In this document: positions 28,871-37,631 of the stretch, one piece after another | How positions within the stretch are numbered: position 1 is the stretch's first letter | Layout of the letters: each line of letters starts with the position of its first letter | Origin: Flavobacterium sp. KJJ | Lineage (GTDB): Bacteria > Bacteroidota > Bacteroidia > Flavobacteriales > Flavobacteriaceae | Length of the DNA: 64,000 nt | Assembly: GCF_000708595.2 (NCBI RefSeq) | Contig: NZ_JARP01000006.1 | Span: 62,001-126,000 of the forward strand | Direction: 5' to 3' | The notes under the pieces: generated by a model | What the model was told of the DNA's origin: nothing | The model's database searches: none | The model's input: only the letters and a program-made list of their open reading frames with translations | Position numbers and translations under genes: made by a program

Positions 28871-28876
28871 ACAATT

Positions 28877-30001
28877 TTAAATCCGTTTAATCTGCACACA
28901 CGAAACATTTTCCATTTTAATTTCTTTACCAACTTTCTTTAGTAATCCCGTTTTGGGATCTCTTCTAAAAACAATCACATTCCCAGTGAGAACATTCGAC
29001 GCAACCAAAAACTTGCCGCTTTCATCAATGGCAAAAATTCGAGGATGTTTTCCTAAAGTCGATTGATAACCAATATTTTTCAAAAGGCCATTTTCGTCAA
29101 TAGAGAAAATGGCAATATTGTTTTCTTTACCTCGGTTTGTGGCGTATAGAAATTTTCCGTCAGGCGAAATATGTATATCAGAACTCTCAAAACCTTCTTT
29201 TATTTTATCAGGATGTGCATTGATTCGCTGTATCTTTTTTAAAGTTCCGTTTACATATTCGTAAACACTTATCGCGCCTGCCATTTCTTCAATACAATAC
29301 CCGAATTTTTGATTGGGATGAAAAGTAAAATGTCTTGGTCCGGTTTCTAAGTCGGTTTTTAAAAACGGATTTTTTGTTTCGATTAAAGGCTGTTTTTGTG
29401 TTTCGCCAAAACCATAACACCGAATTTTATCTGCGCCTAAATCAGGTAAAAAGATATAATCATTTTGAGGCGAAAAAACTGCTGAATGCACATGCGAACG
29501 AGTTTGGCGCTCTTTATGAACGCTTCCGTCGCTGTATTGAAAATTCTGCGCAAGCGAATCGATTTTTCCATTTTCTAAAAGCGGATGAACGGAAACACTT
29601 CCTTCTGTATAATTTGCATTTACGAGCCATTTTCCGTTTTTGTGAACCGAAACATAAACCGGATTTTCTCCACCACTGCTTTGTTTATTTAAAAAAGTCA
29701 GCGATTTATTTTCAGGATTAAATTCAAAACTGCTCACACTTCCTGCGTTCGGCGTTTTGGTTTCTGTACAGGCGTAAAGAAATTTTCCGTTGGGAGACAA
29801 GGTCAAATAAGATGGATTAATGACATTTTTTGCCGCTGTTATTTTTGTCAATTTTCCGCTTAACGTATCCAATTGATAAACCTGAATTGATTCTTCTGTA
29901 ACATCTTTATTATACGATCCCAAAAACACATATGTATTTTGAGAAAATACACTGCATGTTAATAAAAAAGCAATTGCTAAGAAGTTTATTTTTTGTTTCA
30001 T
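28877..30001 (-). CDS. Secreted lactonase-family beta-propeller protein
   Basis: A signal peptide at 1-20 (ends in CSVFS-QN) precedes a seven-bladed beta-propeller of the 6-phosphogluconolactonase/YbhE family: VFLGSYNKDVTEESIQVYQLDTLSGKL, NPSYLTLSPNGKFLYACTET, GPRHFTFHPNQKFGYCIEE and DIHISPDGKFLYATNRG. Exported Bacteroidota members are uncharacterised; they may be sugar lactonases or quinonoid redox proteins. At 374 residues it is the usual length. It is not linked to pentose phosphate genes. Confidence 0.9.
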   Translation of the reverse strand: MKQKINFLAIAFLLTCSVFSQNTYVFLGSYNKDVTEESIQVYQLDTLSGKLTKITAAKNVINPSYLTLSPNGKFLYACTETKTPNAGSVSSFEFNPENKSLTFLNKQSSGGENPVYVSVHKNGKWLVNANYTEGSVSVHPLLENGKIDSLAQNFQYSDGSVHKERQTRSHVHSAVFSPQNDYIFLPDLGADKIRCYGFGETQKQPLIETKNPFLKTDLETGPRHFTFHPNQKFGYCIEEMAGAISVYEYVNGTLKKIQRINAHPDKIKEGFESSDIHISPDGKFLYATNRGKENNIAIFSIDENGLLKNIGYQSTLGKHPRIFAIDESGKFLVASNVLTGNVIVFRRDPKTGLLKKVGKEIKMENVSCVQIKRI

Positions 30002-30029
30002 GTTTCATGTTTTGATTCATTTTACGCAA

Positions 30030-30142
30030 AGTATGTCATTTCGATCAAAGGGAGAAATCACACAAGATATTTTGCACAGAAAATCGCCAGTCTTTGTCGA
30101 GTTACGTGTGTGATTTCTCCCTTTGGTCGAAATGACAAAACC
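30030..30142. repeat. GTCATTTCGATCAAAGGGAG-type inverted repeat
   Basis: The 29-base ends begin GTCATTTCGATCAAAGGGAG and end ATCACAC. They pair with one difference. The inner region shares TCGCCA and TTTGTCGA with the element at 28767. It lies between the lactonase gene and the MBL gene. Confidence 0.9.
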
Positions 30143-30175
30143 AAGTGTTTTTTAGTTTTGGTTTCAATCTAAAAT

Positions 30176-31273
30176 TTATCTAATCCCTTTCCACCATTGC
30201 TGGAATTCCTGATTCTCATTTTTAAGTTCTACCAATTCTCCAATTCTAGGAGTAATTAACGGAATTGGGTTTTCTGAATTGGCATTCAATTCGGTTACTT
30301 TTATAAGCGGTTCATCCCAAGCATGAAGAGCCAATGCAAACTTAGACGAATGAACCGGAAATACTCTTTTTGCTTTCAAATCTTTCATTGCTTTTATGAC
30401 ATCTTCTGGCAGATTATGAATGTATTTCCATGCCGGATTATATTGACCATTGTCGATTAGTGCAATGTCAAAAGGTCCAAACTTTTCGCCGATTGCTGCA
30501 TAGTGAGAATCGTAACCGCTGTCGCCTCCCAAATACATTTTAAAATCTTTGGTTTCTAAAACAAACGAAGTCCAAAGCGTATTGCATCGCTTAATGCTTC
30601 TTCCAGAAAAATGTCTAGACGGAGTAGTGTAAAGCGTTAAATTTTGATCTAATTCTATTTTTTCGTGCCAGTCTTTTTCGATAATATTTTCGACAGGAAA
30701 ACCCCAAAATTCAAAATGTGAACCAACACCAAGTGCTGTGATTACCTTTTTTATTTTTGGTTTCAACTGCATAATCGTTTTATAATCTAGATGATCATAA
30801 TGGTCGTGCGTCATCAATAAATAATCAATTTCTGGAAAATCATCGGCTGTGTAAATATCAGTTCCCTTAAATGCTTTTGTTGTTCCGTAAATAGGAGAGG
30901 CGTTGCCACTAAAGACAGGATCTATTAGAAAACGTTTGCCCTCAAGCTGAATGTAATAAGAAGAATGCCCAAACCAAACCAGAATATCCTGCTCTAACGG
31001 AATTTCTAATAAATTGGTTTTTACAGACGGAATAATATCAGTCGGAATTTTGCGATCTACTTTCTTAAAGAAAAATTGTTTTAAAATATCAAAATAACCA
31101 TAACCTTCTGCAAGTTCAGGCGTAAAGTTTTCGTTTTCGAATTTTCCGTTTTTATACTGAGGCGATTTTTGTATTAAAGCCAATCTTTCTCCAGAAGGTT
31201 TTTTTCCAAATCTTGGATGTAATAAAAAGTAAAAAATAACAGATAATAGAAGAATAGATATTATTAAGATCAT
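30176..31273 (-). CDS. MBL-fold metallo-hydrolase (NAPE-PLD/UlaG-like), membrane-anchored
   Basis: A hydrophobic N-terminus (ILIISILLLSVIFYFLL) is followed by a metallo-beta-lactamase domain with THDHYDHLDY (the HxHxDH zinc motif) near residue 155 and TPSRHFSGRS with another ligand His. LYLGGDSGYDSHY carries the bridging Asp. The pattern is that of the NAPE-PLD/UlaG group, which often acts on phospholipid or lactone substrates. It is downstream of a DUF1801 gene and a serine hydrolase gene (gaps of 43 and 6 bases), probably in one unit. The substrate is unknown. Confidence 0.9.
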   Translation of the reverse strand: MILIISILLLSVIFYFLLHPRFGKKPSGERLALIQKSPQYKNGKFENENFTPELAEGYGYFDILKQFFFKKVDRKIPTDIIPSVKTNLLEIPLEQDILVWFGHSSYYIQLEGKRFLIDPVFSGNASPIYGTTKAFKGTDIYTADDFPEIDYLLMTHDHYDHLDYKTIMQLKPKIKKVITALGVGSHFEFWGFPVENIIEKDWHEKIELDQNLTLYTTPSRHFSGRSIKRCNTLWTSFVLETKDFKMYLGGDSGYDSHYAAIGEKFGPFDIALIDNGQYNPAWKYIHNLPEDVIKAMKDLKAKRVFPVHSSKFALALHAWDEPLIKVTELNANSENPIPLITPRIGELVELKNENQEFQQWWKGIR

Positions 31274-31316
31274 GATTTTTTTGTGTGGTATTTTATTTTT
31301 TTGTGACGGTCACAAT

Positions 31317-31739
31317 TTAATTTGAAGGATACAGTTTATTTAAATTTTGTACAGAAAGCAAAACCATTTTTTTGAGAATTTCAGCATCAATGTCAATTAG
31401 TTTTTTGATGTAAATACAGCCTTTTGCCGATTTGTGTTTGCCTAATTTAGAAAGTAATTCTTCTCTATCTTCAGCAGTCAGGTATACGTAAAGCGAAATA
31501 GCCGCTTTTCTAGGAGAAAATCCAGCAAGCGGCGCATCACCCTCATGTCCGCTTTCATATTTGTAATGATAACTGCCAAAACCAATAATACTCGGTCCCC
31601 ACATTTTAGCTTCAAACCCGGTTGTATTTTGCATTATTTTAATCAGTTCGAAAGCATCATTTCTTTTAATTTCATCCTCAACAGTATTTATAAAATCAAC
31701 AACACTGCTTTCTGTTTCTGTGGTTTTATTTTTTGCCAT
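31317..31739 (-). CDS. DUF1801 domain protein
   Basis: This 140-residue protein resembles DUF1801: AFELIKIMQNTTGFEAKMWGPSIIGFGSYHYKY and ISLYVYLTAEDREELLSKLGKHKSAKGCIYIKKL. It lies between the serine hydrolase gene (6 bases upstream) and the MBL gene. It is the second of three DUF1801 genes. The molecular function is unproven. Confidence 0.85.
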   Translation of the reverse strand: MAKNKTTETESSVVDFINTVEDEIKRNDAFELIKIMQNTTGFEAKMWGPSIIGFGSYHYKYESGHEGDAPLAGFSPRKAAISLYVYLTAEDREELLSKLGKHKSAKGCIYIKKLIDIDAEILKKMVLLSVQNLNKLYPSN

Positions 31740-31745
31740 CGTATT

Positions 31746-32795
31746 TTATTTTGAATGAAGTAAATCGCTTTTCAACAAAATGGTTTTGATTTTGAATTCA
31801 GAAATATAAAACAAATCAGAACTTTCATTCATCTCGTTTTCTAAAACAATCAAACTGATATCGCTATCAGGAAAATACAAATTTACAGAAGAAAATCCGT
31901 CGCCCAAACCGGTGTGCCCAACATATTTTACAGTTTCTTTTTCAATAGTTCTTATGCCATAACCATAACCGTCTTTTTCTTTTCCAAAGAAATTGTGTTG
32001 CGACAAAACTGTATTTTTAACCATTTGATTGTAGAATGCCGGTTTCAGAATTTTCCCTTTATGAAGATTATTATTCCAAATGGCTAAATCTAAAACAGTA
32101 GAAATAACGCCATCTGCACCAAAACTTTCTGGTGTAATCTGCGATGAATTTTTTGGATCTAAAATATTTTTTGTATTAATATATCCGGTCGCTATATTTT
32201 GTGCTTTGTCTTTTGAATAGCAAAAAGTATGGTTCATTTTTAATTTCTTAAAAAGAGCTTCAGCTGCTTCAGCATACCTTTTTTTGGTGCTGAATTCTAC
32301 TATTTTACCGAGAAGATTAAAACTTAAATTTCCGTATTTAAAATCGGTTCCGGGTTTAAAAGCAAGCGGTTTCTGCAAATCGACAATTCCGTGTGTATGA
32401 TTTAAAAGCTGATGAACAGTTACAGAATCTGCCCAGCTTTGTTTGAGTTCTGGCAGGTATTTTTTTATTGGCGCATTCAAATCGATTTTACCTTTTTCTG
32501 CTTCTAGCAAAATCAAAACCGCAGCAATTTGTTTGCTGTTCGACATAATCTCAAATTGACTGTCTAATTTTAGAGGTTTTTTAGTTTCAAAATTAGCAAA
32601 ACCATACGCTTTAGAATATAATGTTTTTCCGTTTTTAGAAATCAAAACCACGCCATTAAATACTGGATTTTTTGTGTTTTGAATCAAGCTGTCGATTTTA
32701 GCTGAATAGTCGTCTTTTTTCTGAGCGAATGAATTGCAGTTTGAAAACAGGAAAAGGAAAAATAATAAAGAGGAAATTCTAAAAGTAGCGTTCAT
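31746..32795 (-). CDS. Secreted serine hydrolase of the class C beta-lactamase family
   Basis: It has a signal peptide of about 24 residues (LLFFLFLFSNCNSFAQ; a lipoprotein cut at Cys20 is possible). The SxxK motif is Ser85-Asn-Ser-Lys88, the YxN equivalent lies in KYGNLSFNLLG, and the third element is GHTGLGDGFSS. This is the D-aminopeptidase/esterase/beta-lactamase group (penicillin-binding-protein-like). At 349 residues it is the usual length. It starts the likely operon with DUF1801 and MBL genes. Activity on antibiotics cannot be inferred. Confidence 0.9.
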   Translation of the reverse strand: MNATFRISSLLFFLFLFSNCNSFAQKKDDYSAKIDSLIQNTKNPVFNGVVLISKNGKTLYSKAYGFANFETKKPLKLDSQFEIMSNSKQIAAVLILLEAEKGKIDLNAPIKKYLPELKQSWADSVTVHQLLNHTHGIVDLQKPLAFKPGTDFKYGNLSFNLLGKIVEFSTKKRYAEAAEALFKKLKMNHTFCYSKDKAQNIATGYINTKNILDPKNSSQITPESFGADGVISTVLDLAIWNNNLHKGKILKPAFYNQMVKNTVLSQHNFFGKEKDGYGYGIRTIEKETVKYVGHTGLGDGFSSVNLYFPDSDISLIVLENEMNESSDLFYISEFKIKTILLKSDLLHSK

Positions 32796-32837
32796 TTTGT
32801 AAGTTGTTTTTTGTTTAAGGTTTCAGGTTAAAATGAG

Positions 32838-32995
32838 ATTAATTTACCGCAAAGCACGCTAAGATTTTTATCTCGCAGTATGTTTAACAACGACACAAAG
32901 CTCGCAAAGCTTGATCAACACAAAGCTTTGCGAACTTTGTGTCTAGTTATAAAGCGATGTAAAAAAAAATCTTAGCGTGCTTTGCGGTTAAAAAT
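32838..32995. repeat. Nested inverted repeat with 23-bp perfect outer arms
   Basis: The arm at 32847-32869 (CCGCAAAGCACGCTAAGATT followed by TTT) pairs perfectly with 32965-32987. Inside, GACACAAAGCTCGCAAAGC and its counterpart CTTTGCGAACTTTGTGTC form a second arm pair. It lies between the serine hydrolase gene and the NTF2-like gene. Confidence 0.9.
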
Positions 32996-33363
32996 CAAAA
33001 CATTCCGTTTTCGTTAATTTTTTCAGCAGGAATCGGTTGTCCTAAATCCCAAAGTTCTACTATTTTATCTGCTTCAAACCTAAAAATATGAACTACGGCA
33101 GCGCCCAAGTCATTTGAATTTTGTTTTACATGCGAATGAACTGCAACCAAATCTCCATCTCTTAAAGCATGATGAATTTCAAAAGTTTTATTCGGATTTT
33201 TTCGTGATGATTCTTCCATTGCCAGCATCAGCGTCTGAGCATCTCCTTTAAAATAAGCATTATGATGCTTGAAATTCTCGCCAATGTAAAGTCGGAACGC
33301 TTCGTGAGAATGTCCTTTTGCAGCGAGTTTTAAAAAGTCTTGGGCTATATATTTCTTAGTCAC
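32995..33363 (-). CDS. NTF2-like (SnoaL-type) protein
   Basis: This 122-residue protein has an NTF2-like cone fold: AAKGHSHEAFRLYIGENFKHHNAYFKG, LVAVHSHVKQNSND and VVHIFRFEADKIVELWDLGQPIP. Members of this group bind small ligands or act as isomerases and hydratases. No active-site assignment is possible. It lies downstream of a likely AraC/NmrA unit, on the same strand with an 80-base gap. Confidence 0.85.
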   Translation of the reverse strand: MTKKYIAQDFLKLAAKGHSHEAFRLYIGENFKHHNAYFKGDAQTLMLAMEESSRKNPNKTFEIHHALRDGDLVAVHSHVKQNSNDLGAAVVHIFRFEADKIVELWDLGQPIPAEKINENGMF

Positions 33364-33443
33364 AATTTTAAGGATAAAAAGATAACTAAGTTATGAAATT
33401 TAGAAGTATGTTTTCAAGGAAAAATGAGGGAAGCTGAAAAGTT

Positions 33444-33656
33444 TTAGAATTCCTCTGATTTAATTTTAGAAACGTCAATTCCCAGTTTTTCCAATTCTTT
33501 TTGACCTAAATCAGTTATATAAAAGTGCTTGTCTGTTGGTTTGTTTTTGGCAATCCATGCTTTATCTGCAAAATTTTCCATAAGAAGCTGTCCTAATTTG
33601 CCGCCAATATGTTCGTAGCACATTTTGGCTGGTTTTTTGTTGTTGAATTTTTCCAT
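33444..33656 (-). CDS. Small protein resembling the C-terminal part of ArsR-type regulators
   Basis: This 70-residue product (MCYEHIGGKLGQLLMENFADKAWI, ending FYITDLGQKELEKLGIDV) resembles the region that follows the winged-helix domain in some ArsR-type regulators (CYDHLAG...LGV and Y.LT..G...L..LGID). The DNA-binding helices are missing. It starts five bases after the AraC stop codon, so it is probably translated with it. It could be a metal- or ligand-binding partner or a remnant. I have moderate confidence in the family and low confidence in function. Confidence 0.65.
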   Translation of the reverse strand: MEKFNNKKPAKMCYEHIGGKLGQLLMENFADKAWIAKNKPTDKHFYITDLGQKELEKLGIDVSKIKSEEF

Positions 33657-33661
33657 TATTC

Positions 33662-34576
33662 TTAATTAAAAGATTGTCTGAATTCTAAAGGAGAAAAATT
33701 TGTTTTGGTTTTGAATAATTTGCTGAAAGACTGCTGATGCTCAAAACCCAATTCAAAAGCAATTTCACTTATTGACAAATTTGTTGTCGAAAGTTTTTCT
33801 TTTGCTTTTTCGATCAATTTATCGTGTATGTGCTGTTGTGTACTTTGTCCGGTGTGCAGCTTTAATAAACTGCTTAAATAATTAGGAGAAACATTTAAAC
33901 TTTCAGCAATATAATGAACTGTAGGCAAACCTTTTTTAGCCAGAGAATCGCTGCTGAAATAATCACCAAGCAGTTTTTCTAAGCGTGCCAGAATTTGATG
34001 GTTGCTTATTTTTCGAGTAATGAATTGACGATTATAAAAACGTTCAGCGTAAGTAAGAAACAATTCGATTTGGGCAATAATAACGTCTTGGCTGAATTTA
34101 TCTATATTAGATTGATATTCCTGCTGAATGTTTTTGACGATATTAATAAGCATATTCTCTTCTTTATCAGAAAGATGCAATGCCTCGTGAACAGAATATT
34201 CAAAATATTCGTATTGTTTTATTTTTTGTGCAAGCGGTGTATTCCACAAAAAATCAGGATGGATCAATAATGACCATCCTGTATGTTTTAGTGCTGCATT
34301 TCCTTCAATAGAAAAAACCTGACCTGGCGCAATAAATAGCAAAACACCTTCTTTAAAATCATATTCCTGCTGGCCGTAACGCATTTTTGCATTGGCATTT
34401 CTTTTAATCGCAATAGAATAAAAATCCAGCATCAAACTTTTAGGTTCTTCCGCATTCAGGTATTTAATATCGTCAAAATTATAAACACTGATTAACGGAT
34501 GCTGCGGTTTAGGCAAATCTCTAAATTCATGAAATTCGCTTATACTTTTTATTCGATGCGGTTGCTGATTTGCCAT
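33662..34576 (-). CDS. AraC-family transcriptional regulator
   Basis: This 304-residue regulator has an N-terminal AraC-type cupin sensor (about 20-170; EGVLLFIAPGQVFSIEGN) and a C-terminal double helix-turn-helix (about 200-304). The second HTH is LSISEIAFELGFEHQQSFSKLFKTKTNFSP. The first HTH is VHYIAESLNVSPNYLSSLLKLHTGQS. It starts 12 bases after the NmrA-type oxidoreductase stop, and is followed five bases later by the small ArsR-C-like gene. It probably controls the NmrA gene in response to an unknown ligand. Confidence 0.92.
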   Translation of the reverse strand: MANQQPHRIKSISEFHEFRDLPKPQHPLISVYNFDDIKYLNAEEPKSLMLDFYSIAIKRNANAKMRYGQQEYDFKEGVLLFIAPGQVFSIEGNAALKHTGWSLLIHPDFLWNTPLAQKIKQYEYFEYSVHEALHLSDKEENMLINIVKNIQQEYQSNIDKFSQDVIIAQIELFLTYAERFYNRQFITRKISNHQILARLEKLLGDYFSSDSLAKKGLPTVHYIAESLNVSPNYLSSLLKLHTGQSTQQHIHDKLIEKAKEKLSTTNLSISEIAFELGFEHQQSFSKLFKTKTNFSPLEFRQSFN

Positions 34577-34588
34577 GGCCTAAGGTAC

Positions 34589-35485
34589 TTATTTCTGATT
34601 ATAAATTGAAGCAAATTCTTTTGCATAATCTGCAAGTTTTACTTTACCCATTTCGGCTGGTCTGTTGCGGTAATAATCTTCTCCTAATAAACCGTTGTAA
34701 AGTCCGGCGTACATTTCGACTAAACCTGCCGCAATTTTAGGCTGCATACCCACAGAAATCAATCCGTTAAGGACTTCTTCATCGCTGATTAACTGCCATT
34801 TTAAATCTGGTTTTCCAATCGCTTCGCCTAAAATACGTGCTGTTTCATTTCCGTTAACTTCTTCGCTTGCAACGTAACGAACTTTTTTCCCATCAAGCGG
34901 TGTTGTCAATTCTTCTGCAATAGCGCTTGCGATATCATTTGGGGAAACCCACGGAATCAACTCTTCGCCGCCATAATTTGCGCTGATAAAACCTTGATTT
35001 TTTATCGCCGGAATATAAGCCAGTAAATTATAATAAAAAGAAGTTGGGCGCATATAGGTAATCGCAACATCTGAAAGTTGGTTTAAAAAACCTTCGATTT
35101 CATTATAGCGCTGAATAATTCCTGAGTTTTGTTTTAAATGTGCGCCAATACTGCTCAAGAAAACCACGCGTTTCACACCCGATTTTGAAATGGCTTCGGC
35201 ATAATTATTCCCGATATTTCTAGTAAAAGCGTCTAAATCAAGATTCGGATCGAAATAATTCGCGCGCGGAATCATACAATAAACTGCATCGGCTCCGGTA
35301 AAAGCATTCGTTAAGAATACTGCATCTTCTACAGATCCAATTACTGCTTTTGCACATAATTTTTCAATTTCGTCTTTATTTTCAGCTTTACTGCTGATGA
35401 TCGAAATGTCGTGTCCTTTTTGTACCAATATATTGGCTAAAGGTTGGCTGATGTTCCCTAAAGAACCTGTAAGTATAATTTTCAT
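34589..35485 (-). CDS. NmrA/SDR-type NAD(P)-binding protein
   Basis: I start it at ATG 35485 (MKIILTGSLGNISQPLANILVQKGHDIS), because the extra 19 codons upstream are not family-like. This Rossmann protein (about 298 residues) has a glycine-rich nucleotide loop at residues 6-10. Later elements such as AEAISKSGVKRVVFLSSIGAHLKQ and VRYVASEEVNGNETARILGEAI match NmrA-like and quinone-oxidoreductase-2-like proteins. It is probably a redox sensor or NAD(P)H quinone reductase-like enzyme. The AraC gene follows in the same unit. Confidence 0.9.
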   Translation of the reverse strand: MKIILTGSLGNISQPLANILVQKGHDISIISSKAENKDEIEKLCAKAVIGSVEDAVFLTNAFTGADAVYCMIPRANYFDPNLDLDAFTRNIGNNYAEAISKSGVKRVVFLSSIGAHLKQNSGIIQRYNEIEGFLNQLSDVAITYMRPTSFYYNLLAYIPAIKNQGFISANYGGEELIPWVSPNDIASAIAEELTTPLDGKKVRYVASEEVNGNETARILGEAIGKPDLKWQLISDEEVLNGLISVGMQPKIAAGLVEMYAGLYNGLLGEDYYRNRPAEMGKVKLADYAKEFASIYNQK

Positions 35486-35559
35486 CGTTCTATTTTTTGA
35501 TATTACAAAGTTGCGCAACAACAAACGAATAGATTTAGCCAAATCTACTATTGTCTTAG

Positions 35560-35670
35560 TCTAAAATGAGTTGCTAAGATTCTGATGTTCTAAGATTCTA
35601 ATTTTTTGCCAAATAGTAGAATATGAGTTCTTATTTTTTTATCATTTTAATTATTTAATCTGTGGGTAAT
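35560..35670. repeat. CTAAGATTCT word repeat
   Basis: GAGTTGCTAAGATTCTGATG and TTCTAAGATTCTAA lie upstream of the NmrA-like gene. The same words appear near 49840 and 52480 around the SPFH gene. Confidence 0.6.
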
Positions 35671-35671
35671 T

Positions 35672-36157
35672 TTAGTTTTTAGATAATTTCTTTTCATTTT
35701 CTGTTTGAGGTTTTCCCGTGGCATTTGGTTCGCCTTTTCCGGTTGTGATTAATTTCTGTAGACTGTTTTGAATATAATTTGTCCAGGCATCGCGACAGAT
35801 TTCAAAACATTCGTAATCTGGAACCAGACCAAAATGAGTGAAACGAAGTGCTGTTTTTCCGTCTTTTTCGGAAATTTCAAAAGTAGGTTTTGTTCCAGTC
35901 CACTCAGTTTTGTCTTCTGTAAATTTGAAATAGTTTTTTTCAACCAGCCAAACAATTTTCTGATTCGGAATTACCTCAATTAATTTTATTTTACAGCGGT
36001 GAACATCTTCATAATGATACTCAAATTCGTCATTTAGTTTAGCTGAATTCCCTTCAATTTCTTCTGACCACCAGCCACGAACATTGGCAACGGCATTAAA
36101 AACTTCTTGTGGAGTCTGATCTACTAATATAGTTGTGGTAAAATCTGCTGTGCTCAT
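35672..36157 (-). CDS. SRPBCC/AHSA1-like protein
   Basis: This 161-residue protein has the START-like fold, with VDQTPQEVFNAVANVRGWWSEEIEG at the start and LRFTHFGLVPDYECFEICRDAWTNYI near the end. It is related in type to the protein at 26758 but not a close copy. The ligand is unknown. The tail is charged and ends in NEKKLSKN. Confidence 0.9.
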   Translation of the reverse strand: MSTADFTTTILVDQTPQEVFNAVANVRGWWSEEIEGNSAKLNDEFEYHYEDVHRCKIKLIEVIPNQKIVWLVEKNYFKFTEDKTEWTGTKPTFEISEKDGKTALRFTHFGLVPDYECFEICRDAWTNYIQNSLQKLITTGKGEPNATGKPQTENEKKLSKN

Positions 36158-36254
36158 TTTATTTGATTTAGAAAATTAGTATAACAAATTTACTATTTGA
36201 AAATCAATATTTTAGGTTGATAAAGGACAATTTTGAGGGTTGTTTCAGACAGAT

Positions 36255-36345
36255 TTTGAAGGTATGCGGGTTGTACGGATTTAAAAAGATTTGTGCGGAT
36301 TGTTTTTTTTCATCGTGAATTTCGCGAATACCTTTGCATCTTTCC
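36255..36345. repeat. GCGGATT/ACGGATT word cluster
   Basis: Short words (GGTTGTACGGATTTAAAAAG, TTGTGCGGATTG) lie between the SRPBCC and small membrane protein genes. Related ACGGATTT words appear near 59440. Confidence 0.4.
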
Positions 36346-36347
36346 GG

Positions 36348-36809
36348 TTAAAATTTATTTAACTTGTCTCTCCTGAAAATCCCAATCAATACATTAATAA
36401 TATAAATTGGGGTTGCAATAAAAAGAATTAATAAAATCTCACTCACTAAAACTACATTTATACTTTGATAATCATCTAATAGAGGAAAATTAGTATTCGT
36501 GTAGGTTCGAGGATTATAAAAGAAAACAATCCAATATAAAAGAAAACTACCGAGTAAAATAACGGAATGAATTATAGTTAACAGTTTTATCAAGTGTTTT
36601 TTGAAAACGTACTGAACCAGCCAATACCCAAGACCGTTTAAAGTGTAGAATAAAAATAAAACGATAGCTAAATGATAATTAGCTATAACAAAATAAGTAT
36701 CATGAACATTAATATCTACTGTACTATCAGGATTAAATAGCCCGATTATCAACATTATAACAGCAACGATCCAGAAGATGTGATAGACTTTTATTTTTTT
36801 AATATTCAT
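36348..36809 (-). CDS. Small membrane protein with a cytochrome oxidase subunit I-like signature
   Basis: This 153-residue protein has about four membrane helices (about 10-24, 44-66, 75-97, 118-142). Residues 36-46 read HDTYFVIANYH, very close to the subunit I signature HDTYFVVAHFH that carries the Mg ligands (His-Asp) and the heme a3 and heme a ligands. Here the first heme ligand is Asn44 and the second is His46. The rest of the core oxidase is absent. It is unlikely to be an oxidase, but the conserved fragment is notable. No catalytic role is proposed. The gene is alone, between SRPBCC and DinB genes. Confidence 0.8.
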   Translation of the reverse strand: MNIKKIKVYHIFWIVAVIMLIIGLFNPDSTVDINVHDTYFVIANYHLAIVLFLFYTLNGLGYWLVQYVFKKHLIKLLTIIHSVILLGSFLLYWIVFFYNPRTYTNTNFPLLDDYQSINVVLVSEILLILFIATPIYIINVLIGIFRRDKLNKF

Positions 36810-36955
36810 AATAATAAATGGAGTGCATAATTTTTAATTAAAAACAATCTACACAAATCTTTAAGTCTGTAAAAATCCGTACTCGATCTAAGCAAAATTA
36901 GTTTAATCTCTTTCACATTGTTATAAACAATTAAAATATTCATGACAATAATAAT

Positions 36956-37450
36956 TTAATAAAGACCATCTTCAGCCTCATAAATCCATTCTGGAGCGTT
37001 ATCAATATTTTGACGCAGCAATAAATTTAGCTGAGCGGTATGATGCTGTACGTGACGCATATTATAAAGCAATATTTCGATAACATTATAACGCATGGTT
37101 TTCGATTCGTTTTCCCAATTGCTATTATAAATTTCATCAGTCATTTCTGCAAGAAGGCGGCGTAATTTCTCGCGTCCAAATTCTAAATAAATCAAAACCT
37201 CTTCTTTAGTGTAAATCCTTTCAGGCATTCTGTCTTCAAATTCTGAAAGCGAAAATGGTGCAGGCGGTTCAAAACCCTCGGGTTCAAGAGTTAAATAATA
37301 ATCTAAAAAGAATAATGTATGAAAAGCGTTGTAGCCAAATAGTATTTCAGTGTCCCAAAGTGATTCTGGACAAAGGTCAACAGCATTTTTGAGCATATCA
37401 ATACTTCCTGCAAATTGGCGCCAAAGTATTTCCTTTAAAGAATTGTCCAT
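36956..37450 (-). CDS. DinB-like family protein
   Basis: This 164-residue four-helix protein resembles DinB/YfiT-type putative metal-dependent hydrolases. A likely metal triad includes His64 (NAFHTLFF) and HVQHHTAQL (about 133-141). Related proteins include thiol transferases using bacillithiol or mycothiol, which fits the bacillithiol genotype seen at 9401, but no substrate is known. It stands alone before the M14 peptidase gene, read in the opposite direction. Confidence 0.85.
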   Translation of the reverse strand: MDNSLKEILWRQFAGSIDMLKNAVDLCPESLWDTEILFGYNAFHTLFFLDYYLTLEPEGFEPPAPFSLSEFEDRMPERIYTKEEVLIYLEFGREKLRRLLAEMTDEIYNSNWENESKTMRYNVIEILLYNMRHVQHHTAQLNLLLRQNIDNAPEWIYEAEDGLY

Positions 37451-37631
37451 AGTGCTTTTGTTTTGTTAAACGAAAATACAAATTAAAACCATATTAAAGA
37501 TTGTTTTGGTAATAGTTGACTTATAAAACAATAATGCAATCTTTTGTTTAAAATGGTAATATTTATTTCGATTTTTAGATTAGTATAAAGTAAATCCTTA
37601 TTTTTAGCCATCAAGAAATTTAATCCAAATT

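Noticed and set aside
36348..36809. Functional terminal oxidase
   Set aside because: The protein has only about four helices, lacks the copper ligands and carries Asn for the heme a3 ligand.
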